Positions 14,038 through 22,222 of a DNA stretch of 22,222 nt are shown one piece after another. The notes under the pieces were generated by a model that was not told where the DNA came from, searched no databases, and saw only the letters and a list, made by a program, of their open reading frames with translations. Position numbers and translations under genes: made by a program. Origin of the DNA: Candidatus Accumulibacter vicinus (GTDB lineage: Bacteria > Pseudomonadota > Gammaproteobacteria > Burkholderiales > Rhodocyclaceae); the NCBI GenBank assembly GCA_002425405.1, contig DIME01000074.1:13650-35871 (forward strand), in the 5' to 3' direction. Every line of letters starts with the position of its first letter. Position 1 is the first letter of the stretch.

Positions 14038-14943
14038 TCAGGTGCTCCAGATGCGTGGCACGACGGCTGCTTTGCCGAGCGCCGCCGGGCGCAACCGTTT
14101 CCACACTTCGCTCAACCAGGCGCGTGCCGCTTCGGTACAGGGCGCCAGGCAACGCGCCACCAGCACCTCGGGTAGTGCCGTGACCCCGGTCAGCAGGCTC
14201 GCGGCGGCCGGAACCGCCAGGCAGGCGTCGAGCCATTCTCGCGGCACCACCGACCCTGCAAGCAGCAGGGTCGCGCTGACCGGTTGGCCGGCCAGACCGG
14301 CAGCCGCGTCGAGCCAGGCCGAGCCGCCGGACAGCCGACCGCGCTCGACCCACAGCGGTCGTCCTTCGCTTTCGATCCGCGTCGCTAGGTCGAGTTGCCC
14401 GTAGCTGAAGCATTCGCCGGCAGCCGTTCGACCCAGGCAGAGTATTTCCCAGCCGCAGAACATGCCACCGGCGGCCAGTTGGACGTGCGTGTGCATCTGC
14501 GCGTCGGCACCGTCGAAGACGATCGTCTCCTGTGGCAGCCATTCGATGACGGCTGCGCGCCCAACGCGTACGTTCAGCACATGCTGCGCCGGCCGCCCCC
14601 CCGAACGATACCACTTGCCGGCGCCTGGGGTGGTCAACAATGCATGCGCACCGTCTCCCGCGGCCAGCGAGATGTCCAGTCGGTCGCCGCCGGCGATGCC
14701 CCCGGGCGGATGCAGGACAATCGCATGACAGACAGCCGGACCCTCCGGGTAGAGCGCTTTCTGTACGCGCAGCGGCCCGAAATGCTCGCGCTGTACCAGC
14801 AGCGTGGTCTCCGCACGACGCTCGAAACCGAGCGCCAGCCGTGCCTGCCAGCCGGAACGTGCCGCTTCTTCGATGACCGCCGCCGGTGCTACCGTCGGAC
14901 CGCCAGGGCCACCAGATCCCCATCCCGTTCGATGCCTGTTCAC
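14038..14943 (-). CDS. ureD: Urease accessory protein UreD (UreH)
   Basis: A 301-residue scaffold protein that binds apo-urease and recruits UreF and UreG. Family motifs visible are GPLRVQKALYPEG, HPPGGIAGGDRL, LLTTPGAGKWYRS and WLPQETIVFDGA. The start is GTG at 14941-14943; an in-frame stop lies just upstream and no ATG precedes the conserved region. It is the first gene of ureDABCEFG. A long hairpin and the tRNA-Thr gene lie immediately upstream, so the operon promoter is not obvious and may overlap the hairpin. Confidence 0.95.
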   Translation of the reverse strand: MNRHRTGWGSGGPGGPTVAPAAVIEEAARSGWQARLALGFERRAETTLLVQREHFGPLRVQKALYPEGPAVCHAIVLHPPGGIAGGDRLDISLAAGDGAHALLTTPGAGKWYRSGGRPAQHVLNVRVGRAAVIEWLPQETIVFDGADAQMHTHVQLAAGGMFCGWEILCLGRTAAGECFSYGQLDLATRIESEGRPLWVERGRLSGGSAWLDAAAGLAGQPVSATLLLAGSVVPREWLDACLAVPAAASLLTGVTALPEVLVARCLAPCTEAARAWLSEVWKRLRPAALGKAAVVPRIWST

Positions 14944-14964
14944 GATTCGTTCTCAAGCCCCAGA

Positions 14965-15004
14965 AAGCACTTGGGCCAATCTCGTCGGATTGGCCCAAGT
15001 GCTT
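14965..15004 (-). terminator. Perfect 17-bp inverted repeat after tRNA-Thr
   Basis: AAGCACTTGGGCCAATC (14965-14981) is the exact reverse complement of 14988-15004, with a six-base loop. On the minus strand it begins six bases after the tRNA CCA and ends in TTTC, before ureD. It is probably a terminator or 3'-processing hairpin for the tRNA, though the T-run is short. Confidence 0.7.
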
Positions 15005-15010
15005 GTTTCC

Positions 15011-15084
15011 TGGTGCCCCCAGTCGGAATCGAACCAACACCTGATGATTACAAATCAACTGCACGACCTTCATGCTACGGGGGC
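15011..15084 (-). tRNA. tRNA-Thr (anticodon UGU)
   Basis: The cloverleaf folds by eye over 74 bases with encoded CCA. The acceptor stem is GCCCCCG/TGGGGGC (last pair G-U). The D-arm is GCAT/GTGC with a seven-base loop. The anticodon loop TTTGTAA gives anticodon TGT at 15050-15052. The variable loop has four bases, and the T-arm GTTGG/CCGAC has a TTCGATT loop. One T-T mismatch is seen in the anticodon stem. The D-loop is short. Confidence 0.9.
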
Positions 15085-15104
15085 AAAAGGCATCTCTGGG
15101 ACGA

Positions 15105-15110
15105 ATTATA
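15105..15110 (-). promoter_or_regulatory. -10 box of the tRNA-Thr promoter
   Basis: A perfect TATAAT on the minus strand lies 20 bases upstream of the tRNA 5' end, so transcription would start near 15098. The -35 region (about 15128-15134, GATACA-like) is weak. Confidence 0.6.
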
Positions 15111-15220
15111 GTCGACCTTGATGCTTGCTGTATCATCTCCGGATTCCTGGCCAGGCGCAAACAGCTTTGCATCGCCATCCCGCTGTTAGAATGACCTGAC
15201 TGTTTTTTCGGTAGGACCCC

Positions 15221-17011
15221 ATGCCATCTTTTGCGAACCCCTCGGAAATTGCTCGCGAAACCCTTCGTCTGCTGGCTTCTCGGCGCATTTCTCCCTCTCC
15301 CGAGAACTATCGGGACATCTATAACGAGATTGCGGGTACCTCCGGCAATCTCGCGGAAAATTTCCCCAAACGCGAGCTGCAGGTGCTACAGACCGCTCTG
15401 CCCAGAGAGACCGCCGTTCAGCAAAAGCTGGTCAAGCGATTCGAACAGGCATTCAAGGGCAAGAACTGGGATGAACTTCGCGACGGGATGGCCGATTTGG
15501 TCAAACAGCTCGCCAATGAGCATGAACTGCCCTGGAGCGAGTTGTTCCGCGACTTCCTGTGCCAGTGGGAAAACAAGCAAGCCGGACTGACCGTGGCGCG
15601 CAAGCGTGAAGCGCTCGAGCGAGTGCTGGCAGCCGCTACGGGCAATAGTGAACTGCTGTTCGGACGACTGCAGGGCCTGGTCAAGTCATGGTCGAGCAGT
15701 GGACCGGCCGATGGGGAAATCCCTCTGATCGAGCCCGGAGCCATCGCAGGGACTGAGGTCAGCTTGCCACTCGTCGGTGAGGTCGGCGCAGACAGCTTAA
15801 CGCGTGCGAGCGAGTCGTCGAGTGAGCTCCGCGACATCTTCGCGTACACCCTCGAAGTGATCATCGCGACACAACTCTCTGATGAACCGGAGCTTGCCGC
15901 CGATGCTCGCATGCTGGTACACAAGACCCGCAGCGCCACGTCATCTTCTGCGCTGCAAGGCTTGCTGGCGGGTGTCAAGCGCTTCGCATTCCGTCTGGAG
16001 ATCCTTGCAGAGGATCGTACCGAACTGCGCGCGGGTTTGCTCAATCTGCTGCAATTGCTGATCGAGAACGTGGGCGAGCTGGTCACCGAAGATCGCTGGC
16101 TGGCGGGACAGATCGAAATCGTCCGCGACATCGTTTCCAACCCTTTGAGCATCCGTGCCATTGGCGATGCCGAGGGTCGGCTCAAGGAAGTCATCTTCAA
16201 GCAGAGCCAGCTCAAACGCAGCCTCAACGAAGCCAAGGAAAGCCTCAAGCAGATGCTGGCCGGTTTTGTCGATCATCTGGCAGAATTCGCCGATTCGACC
16301 TCCGACTATCATGACAAGCTCGAGCTCTGTGCGCACCGGATCAGCATGGCTGAGGACATCACACAACTCGAAGATGTCCTCGCCGAGGTGATTCATGAGA
16401 CACGCATCATCCAGCTCAACGCCCAACGCTCGCGTGACGACCTGCGCACCGCGAAACGGCGTGTCAGCGAAGCCGAAACGAGAATCGGCGAACTGCAGCT
16501 GGAACTCGACCGAGCCAGCATGCTGGTTCGTCATGACCAGCTGACCGGGACCCTCAACCGTCGCGGGCTTGATGAGGCGTTCGAGAAGGAGGTTGGGCGT
16601 GCGCAGCGTCGTCAGTCAACCCTCTGCGTGGCCCTGCTCGACATCGATAACTTCAAGAAACTCAACGACACGCTCGGTCACGATGCCGGCGATGCAGCCC
16701 TGATACACCTGGCGACCGTGATTCGGGAGACGATGCGTCCGCAAGACACGGTCGCCCGATTTGGCGGCGAAGAGTTCATCATCATCCTGCCGGATACGTC
16801 GGTCGAGGATGCGCAGACGGCCATTGTCCGTCTGCAGCGGGAACTGACCCGACGCATCTTCCTGCACAACAACGACCGACGACTGATCACCTTCAGCGCC
16901 GGCGTGACCCACCTGCAGCCCGGCGATACGCAGGGATCGGTCACCAAGCGCGCAGACGAGGCCATGTATGCGGCCAAACAGGCGGGGAAGAACCGGGTCA
17001 TGATCGGCTGA
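15221..17011 (+). CDS. Diguanylate cyclase with C-terminal GGDEF domain
   Basis: A 596-residue cytosolic protein with no visible membrane segment. The C-terminal GGDEF domain (about residues 430-596) has RHDQLTGTLNRRGLDEAF, DIDNFKKLNDTLGHDAGD and the active site GGEEF at 515-519. RPQD at 506-509 is a correctly placed RxxD inhibitory site. It should make cyclic di-GMP and be product-inhibited. The first 430 residues are helical, with a coiled coil before the GGDEF domain, and contain no sensor domain I recognise. The opening (NPSEIARETLRLLASRRISP, then PENYRDIYNEIAG) may be a small N-terminal domain. The ATG follows GGTAGGACC. It may influence motility given the flagellar genes nearby, but that is inference. 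Confidence 0.93.
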   Translation: MPSFANPSEIARETLRLLASRRISPSPENYRDIYNEIAGTSGNLAENFPKRELQVLQTALPRETAVQQKLVKRFEQAFKGKNWDELRDGMADLVKQLANEHELPWSELFRDFLCQWENKQAGLTVARKREALERVLAAATGNSELLFGRLQGLVKSWSSSGPADGEIPLIEPGAIAGTEVSLPLVGEVGADSLTRASESSSELRDIFAYTLEVIIATQLSDEPELAADARMLVHKTRSATSSSALQGLLAGVKRFAFRLEILAEDRTELRAGLLNLLQLLIENVGELVTEDRWLAGQIEIVRDIVSNPLSIRAIGDAEGRLKEVIFKQSQLKRSLNEAKESLKQMLAGFVDHLAEFADSTSDYHDKLELCAHRISMAEDITQLEDVLAEVIHETRIIQLNAQRSRDDLRTAKRRVSEAETRIGELQLELDRASMLVRHDQLTGTLNRRGLDEAFEKEVGRAQRRQSTLCVALLDIDNFKKLNDTLGHDAGDAALIHLATVIRETMRPQDTVARFGGEEFIIILPDTSVEDAQTAIVRLQRELTRRIFLHNNDRRLITFSAGVTHLQPGDTQGSVTKRADEAMYAAKQAGKNRVMIG

Positions 17012-17053
17012 GCTGCAGATTCCGGCAGCGCGGTGGTGCACGGAAGATGCTTG

Positions 17054-17854
17054 TCAGTTTGGTCCACCCGCCACCGGCGATGGGGTGCCGGCCAGATGCC
17101 TGAGTACTTCGCCGGCGGCCAGCAGACCGAAAGGCGCCGTCACGCAAACCGACGAACCGAAGCCGGCACAGCTCAGGCCAATGAGCGTCCGTGGCTGCTC
17201 GCAGGAACTGCCGCGTCCAGGGTAGCGGAGGGGTTCGCTGGAAAATACCGCCGGGATCCCGAATTTCTTCTTCGCCTCGCGAGGGAAGCCGTAGTCTTTG
17301 CGCAGTAGCGAGCGCACTTTGGCGAGCAGCGGATCCTGGATGGTGAATGCAAGATCGGCAATCCGGATGCACCCTGGATCGGTCTGGCCACCGGCGCCAC
17401 CGGCAGTGATCAGCGGCACTCCATAACGTTTCGCCCAGGCGATCATCGCCGCTTTGGTGCGCACCTGATCAATGGCGTCGATGAGGTAATCCAAGTCTTT
17501 GCCAAGCAGCGCTTCAACGTTTTCCGGCGTCACGAAATCCTCGATTTCGCTGACCACGCAATCCGGGTTGATGGCACGGATCCGTTGCGCCATGGCGCTG
17601 ACCTTGGCTTTGCCGAATTCACCGTCGAGCGCGTGTACCTGACGGTTGACGTTGGACTCGGCGATCATGTCGAGATCGATCAGGGTGATCCTTCCGACCG
17701 CCGAACGCGCCAGGCCTTCGACCGCCCATGAACCGACGCCACCGATGCCGACCACCGCGACATGGGCGTTTTCGAAGCGCTGCAAGGCATCCACGCCATA
17801 GAGGCGGGCAATGCCGCCGAAGCGGCGCAACCGATCGACAGCCGTTTCGCTCAT
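17054..17854 (-). CDS. tcdA: tRNA threonylcarbamoyladenosine dehydratase TcdA (CsdL)
   Basis: A 266-residue E1-like enzyme that cyclises t6A37 of ANN-decoding tRNAs to ct6A using ATP. The nucleotide-binding loop GIGGVGS is at 36-42, followed by DLDMIAESNVNRQ (60-72), as in ThiF/MoeB/TcdA proteins. YLIDAIDQVRTKAAMIAWAK and GGAGGQTDP are TcdA-type. The C-terminus has a hydrophobic helix (SSVCVTAPFGLLAAGEVLRHL). The start at 17854 (MSETAVDRLRRFGGIARLYG) has GGAG five bases upstream. A longer frame upstream is rejected. Confidence 0.95.
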   Translation of the reverse strand: MSETAVDRLRRFGGIARLYGVDALQRFENAHVAVVGIGGVGSWAVEGLARSAVGRITLIDLDMIAESNVNRQVHALDGEFGKAKVSAMAQRIRAINPDCVVSEIEDFVTPENVEALLGKDLDYLIDAIDQVRTKAAMIAWAKRYGVPLITAGGAGGQTDPGCIRIADLAFTIQDPLLAKVRSLLRKDYGFPREAKKKFGIPAVFSSEPLRYPGRGSSCEQPRTLIGLSCAGFGSSVCVTAPFGLLAAGEVLRHLAGTPSPVAGGPN

Positions 17855-18155
17855 GGCGTCTCCGGGGTTCGCCGGACGCTCCACCGGCATGGCTCGATCG
17901 ATTCGCGCCTCCCTCGCTGTCGGCAAGCGGCGTGACGGGTCTGGTTGTGCATGGGGCGTATTTCCGGCAAGAGGTGCTGCCGAGTGTAACCGAAAGCCAG
18001 GGCGCAAGTGCATGCCGCCCGAGGCAGTCGGTCAGGCGCGTTCCGGCAGCGTTTTGTTCGCATCCAGATCGTGCGGAATTGTCTGCATTCAGCTGGCCGC
18101 AAGATGCCATGCTGGGCTAAACTTGCAGTTTTTGTTGATCAGGAGTTCACCTCAC
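17855..18155. other. Divergent intergenic region between tcdA and the FKBP gene
   Basis: These 301 bases carry overlapping frames on both strands, but none shows a protein family or a good start. A TAAACT at 18118-18123 could be a -10 box for the plus-strand gene, without a matching -35. AGGAG at 18141-18145 is the ribosome binding site of the FKBP gene. No other structure seen. Confidence 0.4.
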
Positions 18156-18500
18156 ATGCCCATTGTCACCACACCCAGTGGCTTACAGATCGAAGAGATC
18201 ATTGTTGGCAGCGGTCCCACCGCCAGCGCCGGTCAGCACGTCATCGTGCACTACACGGGCTGGCTGGCCGATGGCAAGAAATTCGATTCGAGCGTCGATC
18301 GCAACGAACCCTTCCGTTTTCCGCTCGACGGGAAACACGTCATTGCCGGCTGGGAAGAAGGAGTGCCGGGGATGAGCGTCGGCGGCATCCGTAAGCTCAC
18401 CATTCCCGCCGATCTCGCTTACGGTGCCCGTGGCGCCGGAAAATTGATACCGCCAAACGCGAAGCTGGTATTCGAGATCGAGCTGCTCGATATCGCCTGA
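18156..18500 (+). CDS. FKBP-type peptidyl-prolyl cis-trans isomerase
   Basis: A 114-residue single-domain FKBP without signal peptide, so cytosolic. It catalyses proline isomerisation in protein folding. The binding-pocket motifs are VHYTGWLADGKKFDSS, the central VIAGWEEGV and the end AYGARGAGKLIPPNAKLVFEIELLDI. The start at 18156 (MPIVTTPSGLQIEEI) has AGGAG ten bases upstream. A longer frame beginning near 17811 is a spurious extension. The pseudouridine synthase gene starts two bases after its stop. Confidence 0.96.
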   Translation: MPIVTTPSGLQIEEIIVGSGPTASAGQHVIVHYTGWLADGKKFDSSVDRNEPFRFPLDGKHVIAGWEEGVPGMSVGGIRKLTIPADLAYGARGAGKLIPPNAKLVFEIELLDIA

Positions 18501-18502
18501 GA

Positions 18503-19450
18503 ATGGCCGACAGGCCACGCAAGACACCAGGACCGCCCTCCGGGACACGGTCGGCCGAAGCGGGGATCGGTCGGCCCTTGCCCGGTGCCCGCATGACCTG
18601 GCACAAGCCGCCTGCGGCCCGTGTGGCTGGCGCGCCAGCGCACAAGACAGAGCCCGAGCGTTTGCTTCGCACCAGCACATCGCGCTCCGCGCCCGTCCCG
18701 GAAGCGGCGGGCAAGGTACCGCCTGACGGCGTACGCATCGCCAAGCTGATGGCCGAACGCGGTCTTTGTTCGCGCCGCGATGCGGATGAATACATCGTGC
18801 GGGGCTGGGTTTTCGTGGAGGGACGGCGGGTCAGCGAACTCGGAACGCGCGCGCATCCGGATGCCGTCATTACCCTCGACCGGCAAGCGCAGGCGAATCA
18901 GCAAAGCCGATTGACGATTCTGCTGAACAAACCGGTAGGCTATGTCTCGGGCCAGCCGGAACCCGGCTGCAAGCCGGCCGTGACCCTGATTCGACCAGAG
19001 ACACAGTATCGCACGCCGGACACGCCAGCTTTCCATCCGGCCTGTCTGAAAGGACTGGCACCCGCCGGCCGGCTCGACATTGATTCGACCGGCCTGCTCA
19101 TCCTGACCCAGGACGGGCGAGTGGCACGCCAGTTGATTGGCGAAAACTCGATGATCGACAAGGAGTATCTGGTACGTGTCGCGGGTCATCTCGATGCCGG
19201 AGGCCTGGCCCTGCTGCAGCACGGGCTCAGCCTCGACGACCGCAAGCTGAAGCCGGCCCGGGTCGAATGGCTCAACGACGATCAGCTTCGCTTCGTTCTC
19301 CATGAGGGTCGCAAGCGACAGATCCGGCGGATGTGCGAGCTGGTCGGGCTGCGCGTGACCGGCCTCAAGCGCGTGCGCATCGGGGCCGTCAGACTCGGCG
19401 ACCTGCCGCCCGGTCAATGGCGCTTTCTGCGCCCCGACGAAAGGTTCTGA
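18503..19450 (+). CDS. rRNA pseudouridine synthase, RsuA/RluF-like family
   Basis: A 315-residue protein if the first ATG is used. An S4 RNA-binding domain spans about residues 76-125 (RIAKLMAERGLCSRRDADEY). The catalytic motif GRLDIDSTGLLILTQDG holds the nucleophilic Asp. Near the end GRKRQIRRMCELVGLRV resembles RluF, which modifies U2604 of 23S rRNA, but the exact target cannot be fixed by eye. The first 70 residues are Pro/Arg/Ala-rich and not part of the family, so a later start such as the ATG at 18593 is possible. It is likely co-transcribed with the FKBP gene. Confidence 0.9.
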   Translation: MADRPRKTPGPPSGTRSAEAGIGRPLPGARMTWHKPPAARVAGAPAHKTEPERLLRTSTSRSAPVPEAAGKVPPDGVRIAKLMAERGLCSRRDADEYIVRGWVFVEGRRVSELGTRAHPDAVITLDRQAQANQQSRLTILLNKPVGYVSGQPEPGCKPAVTLIRPETQYRTPDTPAFHPACLKGLAPAGRLDIDSTGLLILTQDGRVARQLIGENSMIDKEYLVRVAGHLDAGGLALLQHGLSLDDRKLKPARVEWLNDDQLRFVLHEGRKRQIRRMCELVGLRVTGLKRVRIGAVRLGDLPPGQWRFLRPDERF

Positions 19451-19486
19451 CGGGTCCTGGCTGCGCGCATCCGGTCTGTCGACCGT
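19451..19486. terminator. Possible small bidirectional hairpin between convergent genes
   Basis: CGGTC-TGTC-GACCG forms a 5-bp stem between the convergent ends of the pseudouridine synthase gene and murB. It has no T-run on either side, so this is weak. Confidence 0.25.
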
Positions 19487-20524
19487 TCAGAGAAAGACCG
19501 GCTCGGGCGTCAATTCGACGCCAAAACGCGCGCGCACATCGGTCTGCACGGCCCTTGCCAGAGCGACCACCTCGGCTCCCGAAGCGCCGCCGCGATTGAC
19601 CAGCACCAGTGCCTGCTTCTCGAACATTCCCACCCGGCCGAGGTTGCGGCCTTTCCAGCCGCTCTGTTCGATCAACCAGCCGGCGGCGAGTTTGATGCCG
19701 CCATCGACCTGCGGGTAACGCGGCAGACCCGGAAACCGGCTGGCCAGTCGCTCACCGGCCGCCGTGTTCACCAGCGGGTTGTGGAAGAAGCTGCCGGCGT
19801 TGGGCAATACCGCCGGATCGGGCAGTTTGCGGCGGCGGACCTGGATCACTGCCGCCGCGATTTGCCGGGCATTCGGGTTGGCGATCTGTTGTTGATCGAG
19901 CTCGCCAGCCAGATCGGCGTAACTGGTCAGGGGCTGCCAGGTTTTCGGCAGGCGGAGAGTCACGTGCGTGATCACCCGAGAACCGTCGAGGTGCCAGCCC
20001 TGTTGTTTGAAGACGCTGTCGCGGTAGGCAAAACGGCAGGCTGCGCGATCGAAGTGCAGCGTCTGGCCGCTTTGCATGTCGCAGGCTTCGAGCGACAGGA
20101 AACGATCGGCGATTTCCAGGCCGTAGGCGCCGATGTTCTGGATCGGCGCTGCGCCGACCGTGCCGGGAATCAGTGCCAGATTTTCGAGGCCCGGCCAGCC
20201 TTGCGCGAGTGTCCAGCTCACCAGTTGATGCCAGTTCTCGCCGGCTCCGGCGCGCACATACCAGGCGTCGTCATCCTCGGCGACCAGCTGCCGGCCACCA
20301 ATTGCCATGTGCAGCAGCAAACCGTTGAAGTCGCCGCAGAGTACCAGGTTGCTGCCCCCTCCGAGAACAAAGCGGCGCGGCCCGTCGCTGCCGGCGAGTT
20401 GCGCCAGTTGTCCGGCAGCGGTGATCTCGGCATAAAGCGCGGCCCGGCCGGGCAAAGCCAGTGTTGTCCGCGTCGCCAGTTCGACGTCACGTGTCACGAA
20501 ATCCGGCAGTGGCCGGTCACTCAT
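19487..20524 (-). CDS. murB: UDP-N-acetylenolpyruvoylglucosamine reductase MurB (type I)
   Basis: A 345-residue flavoenzyme, close to E. coli MurB, which reduces UDP-GlcNAc-enolpyruvate to UDP-MurNAc in peptidoglycan synthesis. FAD-binding motifs are FVLGGGSNLVL and LALIPGTVGAAPIQNIGAYG. YRDSVF (Arg168) and NAGSFFHNP (proton-donor Ser245) mark the active site, and Glu341 sits in the C-terminal TPEPVF. The YRDS loop indicates type I MurB. The start at 20524 (MSDRPLPDFVT) was chosen because upstream codons belong to metH. It lies 13 bases after metH. Confidence 0.97.
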   Translation of the reverse strand: MSDRPLPDFVTRDVELATRTTLALPGRAALYAEITAAGQLAQLAGSDGPRRFVLGGGSNLVLCGDFNGLLLHMAIGGRQLVAEDDDAWYVRAGAGENWHQLVSWTLAQGWPGLENLALIPGTVGAAPIQNIGAYGLEIADRFLSLEACDMQSGQTLHFDRAACRFAYRDSVFKQQGWHLDGSRVITHVTLRLPKTWQPLTSYADLAGELDQQQIANPNARQIAAAVIQVRRRKLPDPAVLPNAGSFFHNPLVNTAAGERLASRFPGLPRYPQVDGGIKLAAGWLIEQSGWKGRNLGRVGMFEKQALVLVNRGGASGAEVVALARAVQTDVRARFGVELTPEPVFL

Positions 20525-20537
20525 CTGGCGGGCAACT

Positions 20538-22222
<1,685 letters not shown>

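Noticed and set aside
14395..15111. Plus-strand frame ending with PPVGIEPTPDDYKSTA
   Set aside because: The GIEPT phrase is the usual false translation of a tRNA T-arm read antisense; here it is the tRNA-Thr gene.
14009..15178. 389-codon minus-strand frame across the tRNA, the hairpin and ureD
   Set aside because: It crosses a tRNA gene and overlaps ureD in another frame, and its product has no recognisable family.

Overview
The window looks like a chromosome segment of a high-GC betaproteobacterium, most likely of the Rhodocyclales (Accumulibacter/Dechloromonas/Azoarcus type). The clues are the Gram-negative flagellar gene set with a FleSR-like two-component pair, a betaproteobacterial style tmRNA tag (ANDERFALAA), ureDABCEFG gene order and cobalamin-dependent MetH. 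The genus is inference; no database search was possible. The coding sequences are intact except for the two cut by the window edges.

Layout. (1) 1-6260, minus strand: a tight flagellar operon fliF-fliG-fliH-fliI-fliJ-fliK (transcribed right to left), covering the MS ring, switch protein, export ATPase complex and the N-terminal half of the hook-length ruler, which runs off the left edge. (2) 6365-9338, plus strand, divergent from fliF: a FleS/FlrB-like PAS histidine kinase, a FleR/FlrC-like sigma-54 activator, then fliE preceded by a textbook sigma-54 -24/-12 element. The kinase probably phosphorylates the activator, which would open the fliE promoter. (3) About 9362-9650, plus strand: a circularly permuted ssrA gene. 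The tRNA-like 3' half (T-arm, acceptor 3' strand, CCA) lies upstream of the 5' acceptor strand and the tag reading frame, so the mature tmRNA should be two RNA pieces. Only four bases separate the two halves. A strong GC hairpin follows. (4) 9877-14943, minus strand: a complete urease operon ureD-ureA-ureB-ureC-ureE-ureF-ureG with all nickel ligands visible in UreC. (5) 14965-15110, minus strand: a tRNA-Thr(UGU) gene with its own promoter, followed by a perfect 17-bp inverted repeat that probably terminates it before ureD. (6) 15221-17011, plus: a diguanylate cyclase with GGEEF and an RxxD inhibitory site. (7) 17054-17854, minus: tcdA, the tRNA ct6A dehydratase. (8) 18156-19450, plus: an FKBP-type prolyl isomerase followed two bases later by an RluF-like rRNA pseudouridine synthase. 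(9) 19487-22222, minus: murB and the C-terminal half of metH, which continues beyond the right edge.

Most of the window is ordinary chromosomal housekeeping, motility and nitrogen metabolism. The most unusual item is the permuted two-piece tmRNA gene with its minimal spacer. Other points of interest are the in-frame 78-bp tandem repeat in fliK, the splitting of fliE from fliF into divergent units, and the long perfect hairpin between the tRNA and the urease operon. No mobile element, CRISPR array, phage gene or new defence system was seen.
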